Source: Elgaria multicarinata webbii (Eukaryota > Chordata > Lepidosauria > Squamata > Anguidae). From it: DNA of 64,000 nt. The number at the start of each line of letters is the position of its first letter. The first letter of the stretch is position 1. The stretch is from positions 1,376,501-1,440,500 of the forward strand of contig NC_086188.1 of the NCBI RefSeq assembly GCF_023053635.1. The letters run 5' to 3'. Under the pieces are notes generated by a model. That model was not told where the DNA came from and made no database searches. It saw only the letters and a program-made list of their open reading frames with translations. Both the position numbers and the translations under genes were made by a program. This document shows positions 29,906 through 40,815 of the stretch, piece after piece.

Positions 29906-30399
29906 GATACTTCATCCTTTGCTTCCTGGGAGATGAATGGTTGACACTGATAACTATATCCAACCAATACACATCTGGTTGTATTATTAGGGCTATCAAT
30001 AAGTTTAGTAAGTTGCTTTAGAAACAGCATAATTTCTTGAACTGTGTCTCCCTGTGCAATTGGGCAATGACACTAAATCCCCTGACTACCCGGACTTGAC
30101 TAGGAGAGAAGCAGGGAAAGATTAAGAATTCCTCACTCTTGCATTATTACTTGCCTGGAAATTACATACAGTCGTGCATTAGCATAACAAGGAAAACACA
30201 GGTTGGTGAACCGTATGTTTGCCTTGTAATATACAACTCCAACTGAATGCTCTGCTTCCAGTGTCCATTGATTCTCCCTCCACAACCCCTCCCCAGGGGC
30301 ATTTTCACCCAGTTCCCACCTGATGTTTCCACAGTTGAGCTCCAAGGTTGGGAATAAGCGTTGTGGGGGTGCACCTGAGAAGCAGTGGGCTGAAGAAAG

Positions 30400-30745
30400 G
30401 TTATGCACCTTGGAATAACATGCCCTTCTTAGTGGTGGCACCCCAATTCTGGAGCACTGTCCCCAGGAAGGCTCACCTGGCACTTACTTTAATGCCATTC
30501 CCTCAAGAGGCAAAGGCCTTTTTATTTTCCCAGGCTTTCAGTTTCTGCTAATTTACATTCATCTGTCCAGTGCTCTATATTTTTGGTGCTGCTTTGATAA
30601 TAGCTGTTGCTCTTAATTTAAGATCAGTTGCTCTTCATTTGTTTTTATGTGGTTGTTCTTATTGTATTTTGTGAGCCGCTCTGTTAATTTTGATTGAAGG
30701 TCAGGGTATAAACATTTTAACAATGACTAAATAAATTGTGGCCTT
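30400..30745 (+). mobile_element. L2-clade LINE 3' end
   Basis: Encodes a decayed L2 ORF2 end (FLVVAPQFWSTVPRKAH, then KAFLFSQAFSFC), then a 3' UTR with GTGAGCCGCTCTGTTAATTT and a CTAAATAAATTG end. Plus strand, 5'-truncated. Confidence 0.8.
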
Positions 30746-31039
30746 ATAGGATCCGTTTCTGCTGTAGTTGTTTGCTGCCCCTGCTACTAAGCTGTAGGAG
30801 GAATGATAATGTTTTAAGATGCAGCAAGAATGGGTTTGATATATGTGATGGAGAGAATGGTGTTCTAACCAGGGATAGGCAACATACTGGGAGCCAGTTA
30901 TGAAATTTGCATGAGGAAGTCAATAATTAGGGTGGGTCGGTGGAGAGATCATAGGCAAATTTATGGAATGAATAATAACGTATTGTTTGCTTTGAATCCA
31001 GAGCCAGGTTCAAACAGACAGGAAAAAGGGCAGAATAAT

Positions 31040-31430
31040 GAAAGAAAAATGGACTTACAAAAGTGTCCAACGCGTCTAAGAAATATGATCTTTTTCAGGG
31101 GGAATCTAAAACCAACAATACAACTTATGCATATCCATTCATGATAAAATTCTGTAATAAAATACATAAAACTCAATATATAAAAAGACCAAATGACTTA
31201 TTATAAGTAGTGGCTATTTAAAAAAGGGGTTTGTATCCATATTAAGTTAAGCGTAGGTACGTGGATAAGTTGTCTGGTCTTTTTATCAATTGTGTTTTTA
31301 AAATATACTTTTTTTAAAAAAAATCTTTATAATGAATGAGTATTCATAAGTTGTTTAAAGTGGTTGCATTATTTGTTTAAGACTGTTCCTGAAGAAGGAA
31401 ACAATATTTCCGAGTTGTGTTGGATTGTAA
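31040..31430. repeat. Head-to-head inverted pair with hammerhead-ribozyme-like cores
   Basis: The reverse complement of about 31,065-31,190 can be aligned by eye with about 31,279-31,424. Both run from GGTCTTTTTAT through a CATAAGTTGT block to CCTGAA(G/A)AAG. The right copy has CTGAAGA, a GGAAA/TTTCC stem and GAG-TTGTGTTGG. The left copy has CTGAAAAAG followed by TAGACGCGTTGG. This layout resembles the CUGANGA-stem-GAAA core known from Penelope-like elements, in decayed form. Confidence 0.45.
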
Positions 31431-33240
31431 TAAATTCAGACACATTTAAGAATCCATTTTCCTTTCCTTTCTCAGTTGCATCTAATGCCTTCCCTCTGTG
31501 TTTCTCATTGCCTCTTCTGACAGGGGTTTTCATTGAGGAAAAGAAAAAAGGGGGGGAAAGGACACACCCACCCAGTGATTTAAATGCTGAATTGGGTGAT
31601 CAGTTGCTGCTTACTTCATCTGCAAAGGTTTCGCCAACTCCCTTTTGAGTATCATGAAAATGAAGTGCATCTCTGCCTATGGTGAATTGCGGTATTTCCA
31701 TTAAATAATTATTACTTTGTTAGTTTATGAGCAATCACTCTTTTGACACCAGAGACAATTGTGAAGAGCCTGTTTCAAAAGAGATCGCCCCAAATGCCAC
31801 TCCTCCCTAGGAACACAGCTAATTATTTTTAAGTGCCTTACAGTGCCATTCGTTTATGCCATGATGCTGATCTGGAGATTGATAATTGAAGCGCAGTGCC
31901 CCAACGAAGCACGAAGAAGAGTTCCATGGGAGCTGGTTAGCCAGGCGGGCGAGTGCCAATGACATCATTAATACTGACAACATCGGACCAAGGAACGACA
32001 GCTCTGGTCTAACGTGTCTGTGCACCTGGTTTGGCAACAACATCTCAAACACCTGAGGATAAATTCTTGCTGCAAGCAGGTATGGGCTGCAAAATCAGAA
32101 ACACCCAATTTGCTCTGAGCACAAAGAACGTGCGGGGAGCAGGATCTGGAGCCTTACACAACTGTGCTCTTTGAGGACATTCCTGTGCAAACAGGTGCAT
32201 CTGGACTTAATTGCCATTGTCAGTCACCAGGTGGAAGGCGTGTCTGTGAGAGATCTGACCGAATGAAGACACCTGCCGTATGGTTGGGCAATGCCCCGCC
32301 CCTTGATGCTCTTGCACATGTCTTCCAGTGGACAGATTGCTCTGTGGTGCTGGATCTTCATGGTAGATCCAGAGAAGATGAGACAAACTGTCAGAAAAGA
32401 TTTGTTCATCAAAAGTGTGTGTAGGCGAAATTATTCCATGTTGGGGCTTTCTCTGCGCAAGAAATCTTGTTTTGGGGGGAAATGATGTTGCTCAGGGATT
32501 CCTACTCACCCCTTTCAAATGCCCCAGATGGTCACGTTCTCTTCCTCCTGCTGGCTTCCAATCCCTTGAAACACTACTGTTTCCAGATTTCTTTCTTTGA
32601 GTTCCTGCGGAACTCATGCATATTGCAGAGGATTCAGGGAAGTGTTAGGATTCTGGGAGAATTCTGTGTTCTTGCTCAAATTGCAGGTGTTCTAGGCTCA
32701 TCTCCAACCCACTACCTATTATGATTCTTCTCCTTTGCTACTTCTTTTAGAAGGGGAGGGGAGGCATGATTTGGATAAAAGAGGCATTGAGGTGAAGCTT
32801 GGAGATTTTCTTACAAGCTCCCTCTATCCATAACATCATAGGCAGATTAGCAGATGTGAAAGCTGAAGGCAAATGGGGTGAGGCCAAAACATCAAACATA
32901 CCAGCATATTTTGGAGCTTTTCTACCTAAAGCTGCTCACTGGGTGTTAATCAGCTGTATCAACTTTCAGTTTGGTCACAAAACTGACATCCAAGCATTAC
33001 TCAAGCAGCTTTCTTTTCCTGCTTTTCCACTACATAATAAGTAGGTGGCACTGTGATATAGCAGCATAGCACAAATACACAACAGGAAACTGGCACTTTC
33101 ACTTTCGGAATTAAATGCTACATTTCCCCTGCTCTAAAAAAAACTTGGCAGAAGTGCTTGTCAGGCACAGAAGCAAACCCAGAGGGTCATGTCACTGTGA
33201 GTAGGGAATGACAAGCACACAGTAAGTGCCTCATGTAGAA
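31430..33240. other. Intergenic, apparently unique sequence
   Basis: No gene or interspersed repeat recognised. The part at 31,680-32,060 is AT-rich with several TAAT cores and no repeat hallmarks. Frames here are short. Confidence 0.4.
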
Positions 33241-33400
33241 AAGCCTTTATTTATTATTTAAGCATTTTTATGCCGCCATTCAGCCAAAAAAGGCTCTCAC
33301 GGTGGCTTACAAAAGTATTTCTTGACAGTCCCTGCCCACAAGCTTACAGTCTAAAAGACATGACACAAAAGGAAAGGGGATTGGGAGGGAGGAGGAGGGG
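33240..33400 (-). repeat. L2-like 3' end
   Basis: TTTATTTATTATTTAAGCAT, then TTATGCCGCCATTCAGCCAA and CTGCCCACAAGCTTACAGTC. The same 'AGCTTACA' block recurs at about 46,100 and 46,908. Confidence 0.55.
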
Positions 33401-33429
33401 GAAGCTCTGACTTCCAGTAGCTTTCCTTA

Positions 33430-33628
33430 GGGGAGGCATTTCAACCTTTTAAAACGGGGGAGAAAACTGCACAAAGGCCAGGAAACCACCCAGTGATGGT
33501 TGGAGGGAAGGAAGTGAGGCCAGGGGAAGGAGACATGGCCATTTGGGGAACCCTGGAGGTCTGGATTGGGACCCCAGGTACAGTAGATTTGGCCCATGGA
33601 CTTGAGGTTCCAGACACCTGCTCTCATT
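33430..33628 (+). repeat. Dispersed repeat R1, copy 2
   Basis: Same family as 25,690-25,900: AGGCATTTCAACCTTTTAAA, then AAAACTGCACAAAGGCCAGG and a CATTTGGGGAACCCTGGAGG block shared with the minus-strand copy near 61 kb. Confidence 0.6.
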
Positions 33629-33629
33629 G

Positions 33630-34788
33630 ATCAGGGGTAAGATTCCCAGCTGCCTCTCTCAGTGGGCAAGGGAGTTCTCTTCCCTCTTCTTTTCCATTTC
33701 AAGTGTAATTTGGGCACCAAGCATTTGGCACTTGAAGCTGCAGCTTAGGCTAAACAGGCCTTTGTGATTCATGAGAGTTGCTTCTTGCATCCCGGCTAAT
33801 GATTTAGTGCCCTTTTGATTTGGAAGAAGCACAGGGTCTTCTGCCAAGCGAGGCCTTGGAAAGCCACCCGGCTAATGAAGATTAAACTCCATGCATAATG
33901 AAGTGAGAAAAGTAACTGAGGCTGGTGACTATTTTGATATTGTGGGTTCCGGAACAGAGTGCTGTGGGTTCCAGAACAGAGCTGATCGTGCCACAGAATG
34001 GCTAGGAGGGGTTATTTGGCATCTGGGACGAAGCTGATAATAAAGGCAGGAGTATATCTGAACATATAGAGAGTATATTTCCCCATACAATGTTCCCATA
34101 ACTTGAGTGAGAAGATGTAGCTTCTAATCCAGCCTGATTTCTCTCATTCCTCTCCCTCCCAGGGCACCTCTTTTTAGGACTCTGATGGACCTTTATCAGT
34201 TTGGTACTTATCCTGAGACCCCCAGGGACCTGACACTAGGGGCCTTCCCCTGCTAAACGAAACTCCCACATCCCTCAGAATTCACAGACTGTCCATACGC
34301 TCTCTCAGCAGTTAGAATGTTTGCTAGGACTCTGTAATATCACAGAAGCAAAGCCAATAGGTCAGGGAAGTTAGAAAAGGTCCCCCCCTTTTTCTTGTTA
34401 AGCCAAAATAGATATTTAAGACCTTTCCTTCCCCCGGCCCTGAAAAAGGGAAACGTGAAAGTAATCCAGACAGAATAGTGGGGTGAGGATTAGAGGAGTC
34501 CTGAAGTGCTCCATGGGGATGAGACGGATCAAAGTGAATTTTAAGATGCATATTTGAGGCCTGGGTAGAGAGCAGGGCTAGTAGAGCTTGTAAATTTTAA
34601 AACAGTGTGCGTCAGAGATGTTACATAAGTCCTTGGGAGCTAAATATAGTAGCAGGCTCTTTTTTGGATGATGGCTGCTATGCTCCAAAAGGGCATGTAA
34701 GAACAAAATGAGACTAAGAGTTGGTTTTGCTCCCAAATTTGCTAGGGTTCCTCTTCTCCCCCCCCCCCCCAACTTGATGAACCACACA
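33630..34788. other. Intergenic, nothing recognised
   Basis: No gene recognised. 33,690-33,920 has several homeodomain-like TAAT cores in apparently unique sequence. A C run ends the stretch at about 34,758-34,770. Confidence 0.35.
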
Positions 34789-34792
34789 ATAT

Positions 34793-34823
<31 letters not shown>

Positions 34824-34862
34824 TTACATTTCTATACTGCCCAGTAGCCAAAGCTCTCTACA
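34789..34862 (-). repeat. L2 LINE 3' tail with (TTTA)n
   Basis: (TTTA)n tract followed by CATTTCTATACTGCCCAGTA and GCCAAAGCTCTCT. Very short 5'-truncated copy. Confidence 0.7.
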
Positions 34863-35955
34863 ATAGACTTCAAGTTTCACTTTCTCTTAAAACTGGAAGT
34901 ATATGAGTGTGGGATTACCTTTGAGGCTGCTCATTCATGATGAACAAAACCTATTAAATCAATATTTTGATGGCTGCTAAATGTCATATAATTTCAGTAA
35001 GCATTTGGTATGCAGTAGATGAGACTTCCCTGTCCTGGTACCCTGCAGATGTGCTGGGCTCATCCCTGATGGACACCTGCTTCACCCCTTCGATTAGCCA
35101 TCTTCACCTCTCAGAAAAGGGACAGCAAAAAGTGCTTTTAAAAATGCATGGCCATCAAATTCTCCTTGGGATAGACTGAACGAGAGAAAATTGCTCTTTC
35201 AAAGAAAAAGTCTCTTAAAATCTGTCACCAAAAAATAAATACATTAAAAAGATGATCCCACCCAACACCCATCATGACAGCAGCAGCACTAGATTTCTTG
35301 ATGAGTTCTGCTTCTGGCAGTCCATTGTGACAAATCAGCTAATTGCAAAAATTAAAATAAAAAATAATATTTTAAAAATATTTGGAGCTTCAGTGAACAT
35401 TAGGTCATAGATCCGTCTCCCCTTTCCGGCAGCATCTACACATTTATGAAACTGATGTATTGAGACATTCATGGAATCTTACTGGAACAGCAAGAACCCA
35501 TCAAAGGGATCTGGGAACGCCGAGGCCAAAAAGACATTATCCGAGCTGCTAATCTGCTCCGAAAAACACTAAGTGGAATGAAACCGGCCAAGCGTAAATG
35601 TGAGACGACACCACCAGCGCATTCACAAGGATGCTTCTGTCTCCAAATGCTAATGAGTGAATCATTGTCAACCAGTTTGTGCCTCCTGCCTCCCCGTAAT
35701 CTTCCTTGGACTGTGTTTTTTCTCCATCGTTGGGAGCGATAAGGGTGAATCCTCTTCCTGATCCAAAACAGCACTCATCCTGCAGGGTTTTGAGCCCTGT
35801 GGTGTCATCCAACCCAAACCTGTTGAAGGCAGTGGTGGGCAGACTTCAGGCTTGTAGGATCATCTCTGTAATATTTTTTTTAAAGATTAGAATCTTGAGG
35901 TCCAGCAACCAGAGTCAGGTGCAAAATGGGGGTGGTGGGTGGAGACATACACAGA
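34863..35955. other. Intergenic, apparently unique sequence
   Basis: No gene recognised. 35,440-35,800 is unusually free of repeat signatures for this window and could be a conserved non-coding element. That is inference only. Confidence 0.35.
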
Positions 35956-35961
35956 ATTAAG

Positions 35962-36098
35962 GAACAAGGCAGGTAGACACCTTGATGCCCTTTTGATGCT
36001 TTGGACTACAAATTCCATTTCCCAAACACTGTCCTTTCTGATGGGTCTGATAGGAGTTTTAGTCCAAAAGCTATGGAAGGCACCAGGCTGCCTATGCC
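35962..36098. repeat. Hairpin repeat M5
   Basis: Arms around TTTGGACTACAAATTCCATT and GATAGGAGTTTTAGTCCAAA, ending GGAAGGCACCAGGCTGCC. Diverged copy. Confidence 0.55.
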
Positions 36099-36259
36099 TG
36101 GAGAGTGACCTCTGAGCACATGCTCGGGCCAGGAATTGATTCCCCTTCTCACACTCCATCTTACCCCCATCATCTCTTGTACACACAAAAATAGGCCTCC
36201 TAAAATACATTGCTTAGTCACTTGAATATCATATTAAATAGCTTTCTTAAGGATGCAAT

Positions 36260-36335
36260 CTAAAGTACACTCACAAGACAATAAGACCCACTGAACTCAG
36301 TGGGACTTACTTCTGAGTAGACATGCTTAGAATTC
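36260..36335. repeat. Hairpin repeat M4 (CAGTGGGACTTACTTCTGAG family)
   Basis: Contains ACTGAACTCAGTGGGACTTA followed by CTTCTGAGTAGACATGCTTA. Other copies: 36,735-36,830, 37,242-37,318, 39,352-39,422, 40,825-40,900, 54,722-54,812, with decayed pieces near 21,960 and 53,320. Confidence 0.55.
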
Positions 36336-36499
36336 AGTGGGGGCTGGGGGCTCCCGTGTCAGTGGATGGTGAATCCATTTCAGGCTTCAGTCAGAACCAG
36401 TCAGAACTCTTTGCACCTTGGAGAGCTGTAGAGTCCTGACTGAAACCCAGAGTGGAGTCACCATCTACTGATATCCACTGTTAGAATTAGAATTGCACT

Positions 36500-36640
36500 G
36501 CAAGGCATTATCGTCATTTATTTATATTGTATTTTATATTATGGTTTTATACGGTTATTTTATACTTTGAATGGTTTTAATTTTTGTGAACCGTCCAGAG
36601 AGCTTTGGCTCTTGGGCGGTATAGAAATGCAATAAATATT
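36500..36640 (+). repeat. L2 LINE 3' end, plus strand
   Basis: Ends AGAGAGCTTTGGCTCTTGGG, then CGGTATAGAAATGCAATAAA. It abuts a second copy in the opposite direction. Confidence 0.7.
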
Positions 36641-36708
36641 ATTTCTTGCATTTTTATACCGCCCAAGAACCGAAGCTCTCTGGGCGTTTCACAAAAATTC
36701 CGCCTCAG
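36641..36708 (-). repeat. L2 LINE 3' end, minus strand
   Basis: TTATACCGCCCAAGAACCGA followed by AGCTCTCTGGGCGTTTCAC, the reverse complement of the module ending the neighbouring copy. The two tails face each other. Confidence 0.7.
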
Positions 36709-36734
36709 CTTTCGCATCAGCTTGGCCAATGATC

Positions 36735-36832
36735 TTAACAACGCAATCCTAAGCATGTCTGGTCAGAAGTATGTCCCATTGATTTCAATGAGGCTTACTC
36801 TTAGGGAAATGAGTATAGGATTGCACCCTGTG
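36735..36832. repeat. Hairpin repeat M4
   Basis: Terminal inverted repeats ACGCAATCCTAAGCATGTCT and GAGTATAGGATTGCACCCT enclose CCCATTGATTTCAATGAGGC. Confidence 0.6.
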
Positions 36833-37241
36833 CGGACACACCCATGGTTCCCATGTCTAGTTCAGTGACTTTTAAAAACACCAGGTATGCACGTACTTAT
36901 TTCCTCCCCCCCTTGGCGCTTTGGATGGCATCTTTCCACGAGGTCCCATGGCTCCCCAAAGGCTGCGTAGGTGATGCTTTTGTAAAGCCACCTCATTACC
37001 TCACCCCAATCCTCCCCTATGAAATCCCCTGTCCAAGGAGTTGCGGGAAGGAAAAATGCTTTGTGACGGGATGGGAATTTGCATCCGGGTTGCTAGGCAA
37101 CTGGCGATGATACTGCAGCCTCCAGAATTAAGCTGGGTGAAGAGGACGCGCTTCCTTAACCTGGTTTCCCTGGCCAGGTGCCACAATCTGTCCTGCAGTG
37201 GCAGGTTGCAATTTAAGGGGCAGAGCAGAGCTTTCCACAGA

Positions 37242-37318
37242 GCAGTCCTACACATGTTTACTCAGAAGTAAGCCCGGATGAGCTCGGTGGAGCTTACACA
37301 CAGCTAAGTAGGATTGCT
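37242..37318. repeat. Hairpin repeat M4
   Basis: AGTCCTACACATGTTTACTC at the left and AGCTAAGTAGGATTGCTG at the right, with TCAGAAGTAAGCCCGGATGA between. Confidence 0.5.
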
Positions 37319-37609
37319 GCTTTAACTAGAGTGGGGATTAATGACTGGAGGCTGGGATGGGGAAACCCAGTCCCAAAGTTTTCCCATACAGTCCCCAGGA
37401 ACACCTCCTCTCGCGCGCACATGGGCACACATGCACCCTTCAGTGGCGTTCCACCCAAACAAAGGATCTTGAGGGCCAGCCCAAGACATTTTTCTGCCTG
37501 ATGTGAAGGACAAGATGGCTGCTGCCCCTTCCCCAGTGGTGTGGTGGTGCATTTTGACTCGCGGGCGTTCATCATGGCCATCTCCATAGCCATGCCCCCA
37601 AAGGAGAGA

Positions 37610-37897
37610 GTCCTGAAATACAGGCAGAACCATACCCACAAACCAGTTCTAGCCATTTTCATCTCTTCCAGGAGCAAGTCTTTTGGACAGTGAATGGGCC
37701 TTCATTCCCCATTCAAGACCAAACCCACCCCAAAACACATTGCATTACAAAAGGGAACAATATATGGTTGTTGGAAAAATTGTGTTCCCCGGCCTAGGCC
37801 CAGCTACTGTGAGGATTGGGGCTAAATTCAGAGGGGAAAGGGAATTCTGAGGGTGATGGCAGATAATGTCAGCATCCCTACTAATAATAAAAGTGCC
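37610..37897 (+). repeat. Dispersed repeat R2, copy 1
   Basis: ACAAACCAGTTCTAGCCATT, AGGAGCAAGTCTTTTGGACA and AGCTACTGTGAGGATTGGGG blocks recur in order at 51,283-51,520 and 51,905-51,945, where the copy is split by an insertion. No coding capacity or known class seen. Confidence 0.6.
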
Positions 37898-37899
37898 GG

Positions 37900-39350
37900 T
37901 GCTGCACCCTCATGAGCTCTCCGCACCACTGTCCTGTCTCCCAGCCCCCCCTTCCAGGTCTGCCACCTGAGGCGATTACCTCGCTCAGCTTAAGGGTGGA
38001 GCCAGCCCTGTCTCTTTAAGCCCCTCCCCATGGATGTGAACAGGAGATGCCACCTGGGACCTTCGGCATGCAAATGGAGGTTCTGACCCTGAGCTATGGC
38101 CCGTCGCATTTCAACCCAAGAGTGCAGGCATCCCTGCAGTCCCTTTGCTTCGCTGCCTGCACCTTGGAGGCTGTAAAAAATATTTTAGGAGTACATCCTG
38201 AACAACCCCAGTCTCACAGGAGCGTTTTTTAAATCCTTGGTCTCAGAAGAGCAGAAGCAAAGCAAAGGATTCTGGGAACGAGAGAATGCTGGTGACTGTG
38301 TGCCGCAGCTAAAGATCAACTGCCGAGCGCGTGTGAGAGCAGGGACTCCATCAAGCAGGCCAGAACATTCTGAACAATCTGTTCCCCATCTTGGTTAGGA
38401 ATAAGGGTGGGGGAGGCAGAGAAATGGAGCGGCTTTTCTTTTCCTCTTTGGAATCATCACCATCATTTTTAAAAGTCGAAAATCTGGCGACAAGTAAAAA
38501 CTGAGGGGGAGTCAAATGAAAGCAGCTCTCTTGAAGGGGAAGCCTTGTGGTTCCATGCGGACCGGTAGCAAGAGGCAAATTGGGTTCTGACTATACCATC
38601 TGAGAACGACAAGCTCTTGCATGAGATGGGCAAAATAATTTCTTCCCGCTTTCTCCATGCCATGCCTCATTTCATAAACTCCGGTTCATGCCATTCCCTT
38701 CGTTGGCAGGGTGGGCTCTGCTGTAGATCTGGACCCTGGCACGCTGTGGTAGTGCTGGCTATAGGTTTTTGAAGACCCTTGGGAAAGACTCTGTCAATGG
38801 TCCCCATGCCTCATGCGTCTCCCTTCTCACTGGCTGGTTAGGTTGCTCCGAAACCTAACCCTTGGCAAGTGCCCAACCTTGACCCTGGCCCTGTGCTTCA
38901 GCACTGCCAGTCCAGTCCGAAACACTGATTCCATGGGGCCTACTGAGTCTAGTGCTCTGGTTCTTACCTGGTCGGTATGCTGAGGACAGACTGGTGCCCT
39001 CCAGACAGGGATGTTGCGAGGCTCTTAGAAGCTCCAGCGGGGACACACTTCACAGGACACAAATCTGCAAGAAACCTGCACATGCCAATTTATGTCTATT
39101 CATGCAAATTTATAAATAATTGCTAAGAGTTATTAAAATTTCACAAGATGCAAAGCCAACCAATTCATTTCCCATACAAATAATCTTAAATAAAAGGGAA
39201 TATTTAGAAGGCATCAATTTGGGGAAGACGGGTTTAGGTTTACAGCCTAAGAAACAAGGTCAGGGAATAATCCCTTAGTTGCCCTATTGCTTGGGTGGAA
39301 ATGTTGATGCAAACATCACTGATCTCAAGTGGTTTCACGAGAGAGATGGA
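37900..39350. other. Intergenic, nothing recognised
   Basis: Unclassified sequence with short frames only. Confidence 0.4.
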
Positions 39351-39424
39351 ATCAGACTCCAATCCTATGTTACCTTGGAAGTAAATCCCATTGGCTCAAA
39401 TGGGACTTACCTGTTAGAATGCAG

Positions 39425-40180
39425 AAAGCAACAGCAGCCGTGTTGGCCCATGAGAAAAGTGCCAATATCTGCAGCGGAGTGATGCCTTTATTAAGACCAA
39501 CCCCCACAAATGTCACAAAATAGTCAATGCTATTTTTGTGAGATTTGGATTGGGCCTAATAAAGGTTTTCCTTTACTGGGGAATTTGGAATGCTTCCTCG
39601 ATGTGCATTTAGGATTGTAGCCTTGTGGGGTGGGGGCAGGTTTAATGAGACCACAAAAGTGACCAACCCACATCAAATATGACTAGTCTCATGCCTGCAA
39701 TTACCTACTCATTTGTGGGTATCATTTCTGATGTGGATACTTGGATACTCCTGCTTAAACCTCTGGCAAAAACAAAACAAAATGCACACCAGCGGGTATT
39801 AACAGGTGTGCTGGGCCTTTTATCTGGTAGTTCTTATTTCTTCCTTTCTTTTCAGTGGTTCCACCCTTAAAATAGACAGCCCATAATAGCTTCTACTGGC
39901 GCCGTGCGTTCTAATATCAGATGTGGATAACTGTTTCTTCCGCCATAAGGATTTGGGTTTCTAATTTTTATCCACATAATTCATCCTAAGAAGCTTTTCT
40001 GTCTATCTTCTCACCACGCTTGCATTAATATGCTTTCACTCCCAATTGCCACTTATCCATCTCTGAAATTTCTAATGGTAAATTCCTGCAAAAAGAAGTT
40101 TTTTTCCCTCCTCCCTTCTGGATTTATTAATATGAAAACAAGATAACATTTTGTACAGTGTTCAGATAGGGACTATGGAT
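39425..40180. other. Intergenic, nothing recognised
   Basis: No gene or repeat recognised. Confidence 0.35.
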
Positions 40181-40182
40181 TT

Positions 40183-40292
40183 TCATGTGGTCCTCCAGAT
40201 GAATTGGACTACAACTGGGGGATGATAGGAGTTGCACTGTTGGATTACAACTCCAAAGCATCTGGAGGGCACCAAGTTGGGGAAGGTTGCAG
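40183..40292. repeat. Hairpin repeat M5
   Basis: GGTCCTCCAGATGAATTGGA at the left pairs with AGCATCTGGAGGGCACCAAG at the right. An extra GGATTACAACTCC lies in the right arm. Confidence 0.6.
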
Positions 40293-40737
40293 ACCCCCTC
40301 CCAATTGCTGATTCTCTCCCCCACATCTCCGCGTTGCCCCTATATCAGATGCAGTCACTTTTCGTGGGGGTGGGGATGGATCTGCAAACATAATATTTCC
40401 ACCCAAAAAAGAGACAGAGTTGAATGAATTTTCAGAAAAATTAAATACCATTAGAGAAATGTAAGGAAACTTTTTGACAATTCCATATTTAGCCCTTCTA
40501 ACTCAAGGCATCATCCTGTGAAAGACAGAAGACATGCGTAAAGGCGTGATTATATCTGGGGCTGCTTCTGCACAGGGATTAAGAAGCATGAATGTACTGT
40601 AGTGGTATTAAAAGTCTGATCCTGGTCTTGATCCCTTCTTTACACTGATGTAACTCCTAACTCAGTAAACTATAATCCAGGTCCTTGGAGCTGTTTTCCA
40701 AACAGGCCCCAAGAGAGCAATTAAAATTAGAGGTGGA

Positions 40738-40815
40738 AATGCTGTAACCCACTGGGAGAGGATTTATTTTGCAAGCAGGAGGTCCTAGGGTTCAGTTCTT
40801 GCCTCTGTCTTAAAC
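40738..40815 (+). repeat. Decayed tRNA-derived SINE head
   Basis: Diverged version of the SINE head at 49.92 kb: CACTGGGAGAGG in place of the A box, TTTGCAAGCAGGAGGTCCTA, and a GGTTCAGTTC B-box-like stretch. Confidence 0.4.

Noticed and set aside
29713-29999. Frames rich in Arg-Glu and Ser-Leu repeats
   Set aside because: Translation of the (GA)n microsatellite.
31040-31430. An active hammerhead ribozyme
   Set aside because: Neither copy keeps the full CUGANGA and GAAA core, so only a decayed, ribozyme-like relic can be claimed.
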